A stretch of 64,000 nucleotides of DNA. Origin: Cubamyces lactineus (Eukaryota > Basidiomycota > Agaricomycetes > Polyporales > Polyporaceae). Each line of letters opens with the position of its first letter. Position 1 is the stretch's first letter. The notes beneath the pieces were generated by a model, which saw nothing but the letters and a program-made list of their open reading frames with translations, did no database searches and had not been told where the DNA came from. The stretch spans positions 1,104,001 to 1,168,000 of the forward strand of contig JACDTU010000005.1 in assembly GCA_022376465.1 (NCBI GenBank), given 5' to 3'. The position numbers were made by a program, and so were the translations under genes. Positions 51,218 to 63,607 of the stretch are shown one piece after another.

Positions 51218-52680
51218 ATGGCGACATTCAGCAAGGCTACCTTCAATGCCGCGAAATACGCGTCCTGTGAGTTACCTGTTTAGATGGGACACGAAAACGA
51301 GCTGTGAAAGAAGCGCGTCAGCAGGCGGACCGGGTGAATGCTGACGAGGGACATTCAGGCAGACCGACCTATCCTCGACAGTTGTTCGACTTTATCTTCC
51401 AGTTCCACAGAAGCGCCAAGGGTGCGCGCTGGGACACGGCGGTCGATTTGGGATGCGGAACAGGTGCGTCTCCACAACTCTGCCTTGGGCTTGTGTCAGC
51501 GTCGAATGCAGGTCGCAGATGCTGATTCCACCCCATCTCCCACGGCATGTCCGTGACGAACAGGCCAAGCGACCGTCGAGCTAACGCCTTTTCAACGCAT
51601 TATTGGCGCTGACCCCAGTGCACGCATGGTCGAGCAGGCTCGAGAGAGCGTCAAGACGCGTCTCGCGGGGATGGATCTATCCTCCCGGATTGAGTTCGTA
51701 CAGTCCTTCGCGGAGGACCTGTCGTGCTTGAAGGACGGAAGCGTCGACCTGCTTATAGCGGGTGAGTTCCTACCCCATCGGTCTCCGCGCTCTGGAAAGT
51801 GGCAAATGGCGGTAGGATGAGGGACTAGTGCATAGGGAAGAGGAGTTGCAAGTGTAGCTTATGAGAAATTTCAGCGCAAGCGTGCCACTGGTTCAAATGG
51901 GACAAATTCTGGCCCGAAGCCGCCCGCGTGCTCCGCAAAGACGGGACGTTCGCCGCATGGGTACGTCCTCTCCATCTCCCTACGCGTGGCGAAACGTCTC
52001 CGCCACTGATGCCTCAAACACCTGCTAATTGGATCGTCTCTCTTCCTAATACAGTGTCACTCAGAGTTCCGTCTGTCGCGCTTCCCCTCCGCCACCCCGA
52101 TCATCAGCGACTACGCCCAGGGCAGCGACCCCGCAAACTCCCTCGGGGCGTACTGGGAGCGCCCGGGGCGGACCATCCTCGATGAACACCTGGTTGCGGT
52201 CCCGGACCCGCGCGAGGTCCTCCCGGACAAGTTCAGCGAGTTTGAACGGGTCTTCTTCACCGGTGCGTTTGACTTGCGCTGATGCATCATTACCCGACCC
52301 GCTGCGGTGTCCGGCGGGGTCTGCGCAGCTTCTCAGTTACCGCCTGTGCTTACTGCTGCTGACTACACGCACCCTCCTAACCGCCGCTATGTCATCCAGG
52401 CTCGCACTACCCGGACCTCCCGAACCCGCGCCCCGTCATCCTGCGCAAGCGCATGTCGTGGGAGGACCTGCTGGGCTATTTCCGGACGTGGAGCCCGTTG
52501 TACACCTTCCACGAGAAGCACCCGGAGGACCTGAAGCGCGAGGACGGCGATATCGCGGTGCGCTTCCTGCGGAAGCTGAAGGAGGAGGTCGCGCGCGTGG
52601 AGGGCAAGGAGGTGCCCAAGGACGAGGACCCGATCGATATTGAGTGGCCGCTCGCTCTGATTCTCGCCCGGAGGGCTTAG
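51218..52680 (+). CDS. SAM-dependent methyltransferase, trans-aconitate methyltransferase (Tmt1)-like
   Basis: Class I methyltransferase. Six exons: 51218-51266, 51359-51463, 51564-51761, 51875-51960, 52055-52262 and 52400-52680, total 927 nt, 308 aa. The start is MATFSKATFNAAKYAS, followed by RPTYPRQLFDFIF, as in Tmt1/Crg1-type fungal enzymes (substrate-loop YxxxRPxYP). SAM-binding motif I is AVDLGCGTGQATVEL, the acidic loop GADPSARMVEQA, motif II near DGSVDLLIAAQACHWF, and motif III AARVLRKDGTFAAW. The C-terminal cap has RMSWEDLLGYFRTWSPLY, which is typical of this subfamily. The substrate is likely a small carboxylic acid, but the sequence does not show which. No signal peptide, so cytosolic. 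Confidence 0.92.
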
Positions 52681-54446
52681 TTCCTGCGTATGTGTACACT
52701 GATGCGGTCGCCGTGTGGTGCTTGCCTGTGACTGAAGACCCGGTGAATGGAGGCATCTTCGTTGTTGTCCCTCTCGCTCCTTGTCTTGCCCCTGAGCTTG
52801 TAAACGACGCCACGGCTGCGAAGTCTGTTGTCGACTTGTACAACGGTGAGTCTTCTCCGTTATGACCCCTTCTCCCCCAGCTAGAAGAAAGCTTTACGTG
52901 TGAGTAAGTTCTCAGCTCATCTCAGGCATTCAGCACGAACTCACGTTGTTGTGCAGAACCAGACGACCCGAGCGCATACCTGACTGGCTTGCCAGTGGAT
53001 AGTAGATACTCGTATCGGTCCCACGTCCTCCTATGCACACGACGATCTTCTGTACACATTCTACGGCTGGCAACCGGCAGTGTTATTGACACTATCTGAG
53101 CTTTATGGAGACATAGCGCGGTAGAAGAGAGATGTCGGATTGGAAGTAACGTCTTCGAGTCGCGCTCGGGCTTCTACGTCGCTGCCTAGACGGTTCCTTG
53201 ATGAGCTCGCTGTGTTAGCCATACAGAGACAGCTTAAGTGTTACGCAGTTGTGAAACAGTCGGCTCCGATGCACAGTGTTCCCCATCGACGCTCCTCCCC
53301 TCGTACGACTTTTCATTTCGTGATATGGTTCAATTACCCCACACGTCGACCTCTAGTCGTCTCATCGTCCTAGCTGTGCCCAGACTCACACTCAAGTCAA
53401 TTGGGCGGCAGCAATGAGGCGACGGCGAAGGGCTCTCATGAGAGGACTTTGAGGGCGCGATGCTGGAAGTTCTTCCCAGCGTGCCTTGATTGCCGGCATG
53501 TCTTGTTGCTTAAATGGAGTTCTCCCACCGACGCGTTTTCACTTCCGGACGCCGGAAAAACGCGATGCTGCTCTCGCGCCACGCGTCGACGCGTTTTAAT
53601 TCGCCGGGGACGCGTCGACCGAGGGCGCGACCGCGATCGATGAGGTTCGGGAGAATATCTCTGCACTCGTTGGGGGCTGCGGTGGCAGTGCTCGAAGCCT
53701 ATGTACACGCCCAAGCCGCGAGCGCCCCGAGCTGCATTCTATGGCTGTCAGTCAAAATGCCTGTTTGACCGGGTCTTCTTGTAGGCAGACTTGATAGGCT
53801 GCTGCATTAGCGCGAGAGGGAATCATATGCATGTATGGCAGCCTTCGCCTGCGCAGGACGGTCGCGATGAAAGGGGACGAAGATGCTTGGCAAGCAAGGG
53901 CGCCGAGATCGCGTCCGTGCCATGCGGATCTCAGGATCGGCGTCCCTTCCCCCAACGAGTTTGTGTGTACCATGCGGTCGTGCGAGAACGTCGTCCTTTT
54001 TTCCACCGGTCGGACAAGGCCAGGATGTGCCGGGGGTTAGAGAGTTCAGAGAAGAGGATGGATTGGTGAAGAGGGCAAGGGAAGGCGGAAGGAGGGAGCT
54101 TGTCATCGGCACTGACGAAACGGAGGTCATGGGAGGCGTGGAGGGGAGAGCGGTGGCGCAGTGCGATCGGGACGACATTGTGACTACCAGCTCGCGGAGC
54201 TATCTTCCGTCCCAATCAGGGCAAGACCGGGCCCGGAATGGCAAACTGTATTTTCAAGCCTGCGGGGCATGTCATGTGTTGCCCAATTTCGAGAACGCAA
54301 AATCCAGCCATGTTCTCCCATCCGCGCCTTATAACCCTCGCACGCCGCCCCTCCAGCCCCGGTCGCGTCTCCTGCTCCCCTTACCTTCACCTCTGCCGCT
54401 GCTGCGCACCCTTCTCGCCGCTAGTGCCGTAACTCCACGCGCCACC
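52681..54446. other. Long intergenic region upstream of the four-TM protein
   Basis: No gene recognised. A plus-strand open frame runs from 53883 straight into the four-TM protein without a stop, but its translation looks random and the optimal start context is at 54447. A TATAA-like site lies near 54330. Confidence 0.45.
53531..53615. promoter_or_regulatory. Cluster of four ACGCGT (MCB-type) motifs
   Basis: ACGCGT at 53531, 53581, 53589 and 53610. In fungi this hexamer is the binding site of MBF (Mbp1/Swi6) at G1/S genes. It lies over 800 bp from the next start codon, so a regulatory role is only a possibility. Confidence 0.3.
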
Positions 54447-55174
54447 ATGGTCGCAGCATCTACTCCCTACAAGGTCCCGCGCCTCGCTGCGCTCGCGCTC
54501 ACCTTTGTCTTCGGCGTCGTGGGCTTCGCACTGGGCATAAACGCGCTCGTCAAGTCCAACAATCAGAAGGACCTCGTCAAGCAGCAGGCAGCGCCGCTCG
54601 GAGCGACGGTTAGCATCGACACCGATGACGTCTTCGATGTGGGATGCGTCGTAACCGCCGTTTGCGCGGCGCTTGCGGTCGTCTCCCTCGCCTCCCTCGC
54701 GTTCCTCCTCTTCACCCGGTCGACGCGGACTCTCACCCTCCAGGGCCTTCTGCTGTCGTTCCTGACGATCTGGTTGTTCGCGTCGCTAATCCCGATGACG
54801 GACTTCGTCGCGAATAGGCAGGCGAAGGTCACCGCGTTCATCGGCGCTGTGCCGGTCCCGGATTCTCTCATCCAGACGGTCCAGCAGGAGCTCGGCGTGT
54901 CGTCTGTGTACAACCAAATCGGCTACTGTGAGTAACTCGCTTGAGTGATCTTTAGCGCGCTGCTGAACGTCATCGCGCTCCAGTGAAGAACGCCGTCATC
55001 CTCCCCTGGTTCGCCTTCCTGTTCGGCGCGATCTCAAGCGTGCTTTCGCTTGCCGCTGCTCGCCGTGCTCGTTACGCCCCCGCTGCTAGTGCTACAGCGC
55101 CCGCGGCAGCCTTGGAGCCCGCACCCAGCTACAAGGAAAAGGGTGATGCGAACATCGAGCAGGTCCAGGTCTGA
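54447..55174 (+). CDS. Four-transmembrane membrane protein (Sur7/PalI-like architecture)
   Basis: Two exons, 54447-54927 and 54984-55174, encode 223 aa. The start has a strong context (GCCACCATGG). Four hydrophobic segments: LAALALTFVFGVVGFALGI, VGCVVTAVCAALAVVSLASL, LTLQGLLLSFLTIWLFASLI, and VILPWFAFLFGAISSVLSLA. The first loop is short and extracytoplasmic. The second loop is larger (PMTDFVANRQAKVTAF with QELGVSSVYNQIGY). A charged cytosolic tail ends EQVQV. The layout resembles Sur7/PalI or similar tetraspan eisosome or pH-sensing proteins, but I see no signature that fixes the family. Confidence 0.8.
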
Positions 55175-56823
55175 AGCGAGCGATACCGAGATCGAGCAGG
55201 TGAGCTCACCTGCGTCACTATCATCTCTGATTAGCGAGGAGCTCATAGCTAGGCTAGATGAATCAACATACCCATATTCCGAGGCGTTTGTGATGACTCC
55301 ACACAAACTCTCCCCATCTCACCACGACGTTTATCTTACGACCCTACAACCATGAACCTAATGTCTTTAGTAGCACCTATCATCCACGATGTAGCCTTCT
55401 TGGTCCCTATACTTGTAATCACATACGGTTCTTGTTGCGCGAAACTCGTAGCCCGTGCATGATCGCGTATGGTGTGCTGCTGCAGATGTGAGGTACTCGA
55501 TCGCAAAGGTCTGCCCGCAGCTGCAGGATTGCCTTGAATCAGAAAGCATGTGTGTGCAAGCATCTCTTGTGCGTCGATGTGCATAGATCTGCATAGATGT
55601 TGCCTGGCTAAGGCAGGGCAATAAACACACCGAGGGGACGACTTGTGTACCCATGCCACCTGCCATCTGTGCACGGTGGACATCAAAAAGTACGCCACGC
55701 TGGCTTCGGTTTGCCCACAACGCGGGACGCAGGCCAGTAGGAGCACAGCTTGGCCGGGGTGTGACAAACACGCTTACCTAGAATCGAGCGAATCACGTAC
55801 GTTTGCACTCGACGCCTCTATGTGGTTGTTACTTGGAGTAACAGCGGCGCCGGGTCCCTTCGATCTAAGAGCAGCATAGAAATGGCTTTCACCAAAGGAA
55901 AAGGAAAGAAACAAAAGGCGTGGCTATGTACGGAAGTGATGGGACCCAATATAGAGCCTATTATGTAATTTCATCGTGAAGCGCTCTTGCCTCAGCGTCC
56001 GAGTCGGCCCCTCGGCGTTGCAGAGGTTCGTTCACCATTTGCTTCAAGCTCGTCCGACCTCAAAGGGTGCCTCCGGGTGGTAAGGCCTTACCATCATGTC
56101 GTCTCGGACGGGGCAAGCCTGAAGTCTCTGACCTTCACAATTCTCGTATGGCTAGTGCAAGTCGCGGTAGCCTGAACGTCGGGTGGACCTGCGGCCGAGA
56201 TTAATATGCGCTAGGACCAGCGCAGTCCGTCTTTCGTTGTTATAGATAGAAAAACAAAGGCTTATTCGCATAAACCAGATATCGAAGGTCCCCCAAGCCA
56301 AGCGCATGCACTGCATCTTGCCCTCTACCGCTCGTTAGGTACCACCACGTCCCACGCTTTGGACTTCTCGGATCGCTTGCGTCTTTCAAACTCGACAATG
56401 CACTACTGCCTCGCGCCGCGCTGCACAGCTGCTCTATGCTTTTGTCGAACAATGCCGCCCGTAGCCGAGATTTGGGGGCAATGGCGACCGATTACCACGA
56501 TATACTCGCCGTGGGTCAGACAAAGCCGCCATGACGCCGGCAGATCTCCTCCAGCCATGAGAGCAGCTTCGTGGCTTGGCTGCTTGGATGCATCCAAGCG
56601 CGCACGTATCGCCGTCACGGTTCGTCCAGCCACAGAGCCGTGGCTAACTGAGGGCGTATATATGCTTGTCGCCTGAAGGCACCCATCCTCCAGTCCGCTG
56701 CTCCCTCCTCCTTCCTCCGTCCAACACCACCTCTTTAGCCACACCCAGAATGTACGTGCACTAGCTACATCTTACTGCCCAATTGCGCTGATTGTTTCCC
56801 GACGATATAGCCTACTCCCCGAC
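55175..56823. other. Intergenic region and promoter of the first F-box paralog
   Basis: No convincing gene over about 1.6 kb. Around 56530-56690 is a block with short matches to the upstream region of the second paralog, ending in a TATA-like element (GTATATATGC near 56656). A spliced 5' UTR (GTACGT donor near 56751, ATAG acceptor near 56811) is likely. Confidence 0.45.
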
Positions 56824-58529
56824 ATGCTTCTGAACGGTCAACAATCGGCAGTGGAACGCTGCCTCCTGATCAGCGAAATTTCCAGGGAGATCTGCGGGCT
56901 CTTGTACAAAGACAATGAGCTCAAGGCTCTTGCTCGACTCGCTCGAACGTGCAGCCATATGCACGAGGCTGTTCTGCCTGTACTCTGGAACCACATGACA
57001 ACGTTTACGCCTCTCCTCAAGCTGTTTCCCGAGAGTACGTGGACGGAAGGGCCTACTGGATTCGTACGTCTTCTCCCTCATCATCAATCGCAGTCATGAT
57101 TCCATCTCCTAACGCTTCCTTCCAGCGCTTCACCGATCCAGCTGCGCTTGACTGGACGCGGTTCCAACACTACGCACGCTCCGTACGGGCCTTCCTCTGG
57201 GATGAGCAAGACGACGTTCCAGTGGAGACCCTTGCCACCTTGTCCCTCCATCGTCCACACGGCGCTGCACTCCTCCCGCACTTGAGTGCGCTCATGTGGT
57301 GCGACACCCGAGAGGATTACACCGCGTTCCTCCACATGTTCCTCACGCCGACTATGCGTGAGTTACACATCAAGTCCGTCTTCCTCGACCCAGCTGCCAC
57401 AGTCGAGCTCTTCACCCACGCAACCCATGTGTGCGACTCGGTCGAAGTGCTCGAGCTGCGCCTAAAGAGCCCTCAAAAATCTCGTGGACATCACCCGGTT
57501 ACCGACGACGCTCTGGCGAAGTATTTCGGCGTCCTTGCCAACTTGCGGGAGTACCATGGGGATATCGTTCTTTCTGCCAGATGCGTGGAGGTCCTGGGCA
57601 CGCTACCCAAGCTGGAGATGGTCGAGCTCAATGTCATGCCGGAGGAGTTGGAGTCCGTCCTCGCGACACCGGCTTCGCTCGCAGGGGAATTGTTCAAACC
57701 CGTCAAGATGCTTATTTTGAACACGCCTATGCTCGATGCTCGCAGCCGAGCGTTCTTGGCAGCTGTACGCAGTCCCGCCCTCGGAGAAGTGCTCCTCTCC
57801 GTCGACCTCCCTGCGGATGCGTTGACGGTGCAGAAGCACATGCAGACCCTTGCGGAAGCCGCGTACAAGGACTCGCTGCAGGCTGTCCACGTCGAGATTG
57901 CTATCGACTATCTCGAAGACATCGACTCGGAGTACAACGACCCCGACCAGCCCGTCCTCTACGCCAAAACCGTCTTCGAACCTCTCAACGACCTCAAACA
58001 GCTCGAGACGATCATAGTCCGAGCACCTCGCTTGATCCTCGACTCCGCCGCGCTCTGCGACATGTGCAGTGGCTTACCCATGCTCGAGACGTTCTCCGTT
58101 GCTGGTGTCATCACGAACTGCCGGCATGAGGCGCCTGGATTCAATACTCAGTGCGTGACGCTCCGGGACCTCGCGACTGTCGCGAGCAGCTGCCCGGACC
58201 TCCGTACGCTCGAGCTTCACCTGAACGCGCTGGAGGTACCAGCCGTCGACGATGCTGAGATTCAAGATCTGCTCTCGAAGTCGCCGCCCTGCCAGCTTGA
58301 CACGCTCACGGTATTTAATGCGCCGATCAGCATGCAGAAGGCAGAGGCGGTAGCCAGGTACTTGACGAGGCTCTTCCCGGAGCTGAAGTACGTCGGCTAT
58401 GAGCTTGGGTTGGCGGAGGAGGAAGAACAGGCGTTCCCTCACCGAGCTTACGAGAACGCCTGGGAGGAGGTGCAGCGGCTGCTGAACGAATGGTCTGAGG
58501 CGCACGATCAAGCCATGGACCAGACGTGA
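56824..58529 (+). CDS. F-box/leucine-rich-like protein, tandem paralog 1
   Basis: Probable substrate adaptor of an SCF ubiquitin ligase. Exons 56824-57063 and 57126-58529 give 1644 nt, 547 aa. The N-terminus has an F-box-like helix set (ERCLLISEISREICGLLY, LARLARTCSHMHEAVLPVLW). The rest is an LRR-like array without strict periodicity (LYAKTVFEPLNDLKQLETII, CPDLRTLELHLNALEVP, ending near FPELKYVGYELGLAEEEEQ). Arrangement and sequence resemble the large lineage-specific F-box families of Agaricomycetes. It is directly followed by a second copy at 59837. No signal peptide. The substrate is unknown. Confidence 0.85.
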
Positions 58530-59836
58530 GCGGCAACGGCTTGCCAATTGTCTTTCTGGCACCAGTATCGTTCTTCAGACTTGGATATCGCTCGGATGTT
58601 GGGTGGTCTTTTTAATCAGGTTGGTTGTCTGTGGTTTGATGTGCCCTTTTCCGACGACGTGCGACGTTATCCCTACCACTACCTATGCATCTGCTCTATT
58701 TCTCGCTGCTATGTTACGCTATGTTACGTCCTCCATAACCGTCTACTGTTTCGTCTTTCATGAATGTTTTCCTCTTACTCGCACATGTAGTACATCGATG
58801 TTTCTATGTTTTCAATATGCAGTGTTTTATATGGTCCTAGAGCCAGGTCTCCGTCCGTTCCAAGAGAAGGATAGATTGGGTGAGTGGTACGTGGCAACTC
58901 TAGGCTATCGCAGGGTCCAGGTAAGTAGTACCGTGTTACCCGTCTAGTTGTAGTCTAAGGGCGCTAAAGTGAAGATATCCATAGGCGCTTGTTGGGTTGA
59001 TCCTACCACCTCCACTTCCACCTCCTTCTGGGCCGCCTCACGACTCGGGTGTATTTACGTGGTGCCAAAATCGATGGATAGTATACTCGTGATTGCTAAG
59101 TTGGAATCATTGGGTATCACTGTCCCGCGTTGACGGTTGACAGTCCGGAAGCCTCACCGGTCGTCTGCGCATGCGCCGGAGTCGTCATGGTCATAGCGAT
59201 GCTCTGGTATGTACGCTTAACTGCTAGCTCGATATTCGTCACTGTCAGGATGTGTATGTTAGCTCATTTTTATACAACAGGTGCATTGTCCTAAACCCGG
59301 GAAGGCTTTTCTTCCCTCAGCGCCGTGACCATGCCCGGCGCTGAACCTCGGCTTCGACCTCTTAGATGGCCTATACCTGCCAAGACTTCTAAGTCCCCAG
59401 GACTTGGAGCGCGCTGCAGAGCAGCGCTTGGAATTGTGACCCAATGCTTGTGCCATGAGCGTCGTCATCCGCGTGTGAGGTCCGGGCGTAGTACGGGCGG
59501 TTAACGTCCACGAGGCTCACAACAAGTCAAACGAAGCGACGCCGGCAAATCTGCCCAGGGATGCGACAGGGCATGTGCCTAGCAGCGTCCAAGCGCATTT
59601 ATCGCCGTCAGGTCCTACGTATCAATGCGTTCGAGCTACTGGAGGTATAAATATGCGTCGGCTGTGAACACTTGTCAGTGTGCTGAGTCGATTCGTTGCC
59701 TCTACCTTCTACTCTTCCCGTTGCATTGCTTCTACCAGATAGCGAACGTATGTACGTCATTGTGCATAACTTGTGACGCATCGGTACTCACAATTTGCGG
59801 CAGTCGTAGCGCTTCTCAGTTCTCAGCTGGAGTGCA
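58530..59836. other. Intergenic region between the F-box paralogs, including promoter of the second
   Basis: 3' UTR-like AT-rich sequence follows paralog 1. From about 59530 the region matches the paralog 1 promoter in blocks (see findings). TATAAATA at 59646-59653 is a good TATA candidate. A spliced 5' UTR seems likely here too (GTATGTACG donor near 59750, CGGCAG acceptor near 59803). Confidence 0.55.
59646..59653 (+). promoter_or_regulatory. Probable TATA box of F-box paralog 2
   Basis: TATAAATA, upstream of a probable 5' UTR intron and the ATG at 59837. Confidence 0.5.
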
Positions 59837-61531
59837 ATGACCCGCCCTCAACAATCAACCATGCATCGTTGTTTGCTGATCAGCGAGATAGTCGACGAGA
59901 TCTGTGAGATCTTGTACTGCAACTATCAGTTCAAAGCTCTCTCTCGAATCTCTCAAACCTGTAAAACCCTTCATGAGGCGGTTGCACCCACACTTTGGAA
60001 GGACATCGTGGGCCTCATACCCCTCCTTAGACTTCTTCCACAGGATACGTGGACCGAGACACAGAATCCGGACGGACGCGGCACTACCTTTGTGAGTCGT
60101 CCCCATGCCCATCAACCGCTGTGTCCTGCCGCTAACCATATCCTCTATCATCTCTAGCACATCACCAACCCTGATGCAATTGACTGGACGCGTTACCAAT
60201 ATTATGCTCCCTTTGTGCGGTCCTTCTCCTGGTCGAGTTACGAGAACTTCTCTACCGAGACTCTCGCCGCCGTAGCCCTTCACAGCCCATACGGGAATGC
60301 ACTCCTCCCACGCCTCTCCGAGCTCACTTGGGACGACTTTCGGCCTCCTTGCATTGCGTTTGCTCACATATTCCTGACGTCAAGTATTCGCAAGCTGGAC
60401 CTTTTCGTTCACGAGCGCTGCCAGCCAGTGGCCACCGCTGCGCTCTTTGAGCACGCGGCGCATGCGTGCAAGGAAGTCGAGGTCCTGAAGTTGAACTCCG
60501 ACTGTTGCGCGAGCGATTTCTACGCCGAATTTCTGCCTACCGTCGACATCGCACTCGCAAAGTGGCTTCGAGTCCTCACCAATCTACGGAGAGTTAGAGG
60601 AGGGCATTACTTCTCCGCCAGATGTGTGGAGGCCCTGGCCACGCTTCCGCATCTGGAGAAGGTGCGACTGTACATTAACTCGGAGCAGATGGATGCCGCC
60701 GCTTCGGCATTGGTCCCTCTCTCAGCCGCAGGAACTTGCTTCAACTCCATTCTGGACCTCGAGCTAGACATCTTCCAACTAAGCTGGGGCAGCGATGCGT
60801 TTCTTCGGACTGTGCGGAGTCCCAATCTCCACAGACTACAGCTCACCATCGACTGTTCAGCGGATTCATTCATCGTCCAGAAGCACATGCAGGCCTGTGC
60901 AAGCGCGGCATACAAGGTCTCATTACGCCACATCTCCTTTTCCATGTCATCAGACGACTCCGCCCATCCTCCACCTGCCCTCTCCGTCAAGACCATCATT
61001 AGCCCACTTCTCGCCCTCCAACAGTTGGAGGCCGTGTACGTCGCCCTGCCCATCTTGGAAGTTGACGGAGCCACACTCCGCGCAATGACTGAGGCCTGGC
61101 CTGCACTCAAGGCGCTTGTCATCTGGGACCTGAGCAGGTCTGATAGAACTCGGCCATCCAAATACGATCTCACGCTCCGCGACCTTGTGCATGTCGCGCG
61201 CAACTGCCCAGGTCTCCGCACGCTCGACCTGTCTCTAGATGCGACGGACGTGCCAGCAGACGACGACCCGGTGGTTCAGCAGTTTCTCTCGGACCCGTCG
61301 CACTGTCGGCTCAAATACCTGAGCATGTGCCGTGCACCAATCGGGGATCCAAACGCAGTTGCGAGGTTTCTGATCAGACTCTTCCCGGAACTGGAAGTGA
61401 CCTTTGACTCCAACCCATGCCGATGGCCCAATGATTGGGAGGAGGTGAAGGAGCTGCTGCGTGAGGAGCGTGCCCGGACGGGACTCACGAGGCAAACGTT
61501 GGCTGCAGTTTGTACAAATGTATCTTCCTGA
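59837..61531 (+). CDS. F-box/leucine-rich-like protein, tandem paralog 2
   Basis: Exons 59837-60091 and 60158-61531 give 1629 nt, 542 aa. It is colinear with paralog 1: the same F-box region (HRCLLISEIVDEICEILY, LSRISQTCKTLHEAVAPTLW), the same intron position right after the TxxTF/GF segment, and the same downstream anchors. Examples are DAIDWTRYQYYAPFVRSF against ALDWTRFQHYARSVRAF, and HSPYGNALLPRLSELTW against HRPHGAALLPHLSALMW. Divergence along the LRR-like part is considerable, so the duplication is not very recent. Same inferred role as paralog 1. Confidence 0.85.
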
Positions 61532-62072
61532 GCTTCTCTGACATTCGTACTAGCTTGACGTATCTGTAAATCTGTTCCCGGTCGGACTTTCAGGCATTCG
61601 GTTGTATATGTCTTGTTGGAAATGCTATGCATCTGCGCCCATTCAATGCGCGTTTGTAGTATGAGTACGGTCTTCCGAGTTCTGTTAGTAGGATGGCGTT
61701 GAGTATCAAGTGAAGTTTGAACGTAAGCGTCGGCAAATAGCAGCACTGCATCGTCATAGGCGGATCTCGATTGGGCAGAAAGCAGATCGCCATGATCGAT
61801 GAGTGCCCTCCCCAATCCGCCAACCGCGACTTGCCTCCTCCTGCCTCCCCAACCCCTCCTCGTTTCAGCTCAGAGCGCTTTAGCTATTCGTCTTCGTATC
61901 TCCATTCACTTCCGCGCATCGCACGTTCTTCACGACGCCGATCCTCAAATAAGTACACCAAACGCCCTACTCATCCGGCATATAAACCGCGACCTGTAAC
62001 CCCGCATTGGAACCCCATCCAGTTCCCGTACACATCGCACATCGCTCGAGCACCCGCATACAAGAACCAAGC
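61532..62072. other. Intergenic region, paralog 2 to mannose-6-phosphate isomerase
   Basis: Holds the 3' UTR of the F-box gene and the promoter of the isomerase, with a pyrimidine-rich stretch from about 61800 to 61900. Nothing else recognised. Confidence 0.5.
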
Positions 62073-63607
62073 ATGGTCACCGTGTTCAAGATCATCCCGA
62101 CGACGCAGAAATACGACTGGGGTAAGATCGGCCTTTCTTCCAAGGTGGCGCAATACGCCGTGGCGTGCAAGCTCCCTGACTTCACGCTCGACGCGAACGC
62201 GCCCTACGCCGAAGTAAGCACCCTTGCCCCTCCACATCCCTCCCTTGCGGTGACGCCTGACGTTGCAGACCTGATACTTTTGTAGCTGTGGATGGGCACA
62301 CACCACACCTCGCCATCGCGTCTCCTCAGCGGAGAGAAGCTCTCCGAGCACCTCGCTGCGCACCCGGATCTCATGGGCGCGCGCGTCGTCGAGCGGTTCA
62401 AGGACGCCGGGGCGAAGGAGGGCAACCTGCCCTTCCTCTTCAAGGTTCTCGCGATCGAGAAAGCGCTAAGCATTCAGACGCACCCCGACAAGGAGATGGC
62501 GGAGCGTCTGCACAAGGAGCGGCCGGACGTGTACAAGGGTACGCTTCTTCTTCGCCTTCGCACATGCACATGCAATCGTAGTTGATCAGATGCATAAATG
62601 GATACGTAGACTCGAACCACAAGCCCGAGATGGCGCTCGCGCTGACGCCGTTCCAGGCGATGTGCGGCTTCGTTCCCCTCGCGCAGCTCGCTGCGCGCCT
62701 CCGTGCTGCCCCCGAATTTGCCGCGCTTGTCCCCTCCGCCATCGCCTCGCAATTCTTCTCTGTCGCCGAAGATTCCTCCGTGGACCCGACAGGTCCACAG
62801 GCGAAGGCGGCGCTCAAGGATGTGTTCGCAGCGGTCATGACTGCGGACGACGCGCTCTTCCAGCCGCAGCTCGAGAAGCTCGTAAAGCGGTGCGAGGCAG
62901 GGGACGTGCACGACGCGGAGAGGGACGTGCGCGAGCTCGTGCTGCGGCTGCACAGTCAGTTCCCGGGCGACATTGGCGTGTTCTGCGCGTTCATGCTGAA
63001 CCACCTTACGCTGAACCCCGGCGAGGCGATCTTCCTCGCCGCGGGCGAGCCGCACGCGTACGTCTCAGGCGGTAAGTGGCCATTCATTTCGTTCGTTTCA
63101 TCTGCATGTCTTCTCTGAAAGATATTGAATGGCTGACGCACGCATCCCGCCGCACACCGATATTCAGATATCGTCGAATGCATGGCGACGTCCGACAACG
63201 TCATCCGCGCGGGGCTCACGCCCAAGCTGCGCGACGTGCCCAATCTCGTCGCCGGGCTCACGTACAACGCCGCACCCGCGTCGAAGCACCTCGTCTCCTC
63301 CCAGCCATTCTCCAGTCCCGCAGGTGCCGCGGCGCACAGCACGCTATACGACCCCCCGATCCCCGAGTTCGCGGTCGTGCGCGCGGCGCTCCCCGCGGGC
63401 GCGCGCGAAACGCACCCGCCCGTGGATGGGCCGAGCATCGCGATCGTCACGGAGGGCCGTGGGGCGGTGAGCTGGGGTGCGCAGGGGGAGAGGCTGGAGG
63501 TCGCGCAGGGGGAGGTGTTCTTTGTGGGTGCGGGGGTCGGGCTGGAGATCGAGGCTGCGCAGAGCGCGGGGTTGGTCATACATCGGGCGTTCGTCGAGGC
63601 GAAGTGA
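62073..63607 (+). CDS. PMI40: Mannose-6-phosphate isomerase, type I (zinc-dependent)
   Basis: Interconverts fructose-6-P and mannose-6-P, the entry to GDP-mannose for glycosylation and cell wall. Four exons: 62073-62213, 62286-62538, 62610-63071 and 63168-63607, total 1296 nt, 431 aa, the usual size. It starts MVTVFKIIPTTQKYDWGKIG. Key signatures: LWMGTHHTSPSRL, the zinc-ligand segment LSIQTHPDKEMAERLH, the invariant DSNHKPEMALALTPF, LTLNPGEAIFLAAGEPHAYV (zinc His in the cupin), and the catalytic RAGLTPKLRDVPNLVAGLTY, which contains the active-site Arg. The gene ends FVEAK then TGA. Introns are short and GT-AG. Confidence 0.96.

Noticed and set aside
53883..54446. N-terminal extension of the four-TM protein (open frame without stop)
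   Set aside because: Composition looks random, and a TATA-like site and optimal ATG context support the start at 54447.
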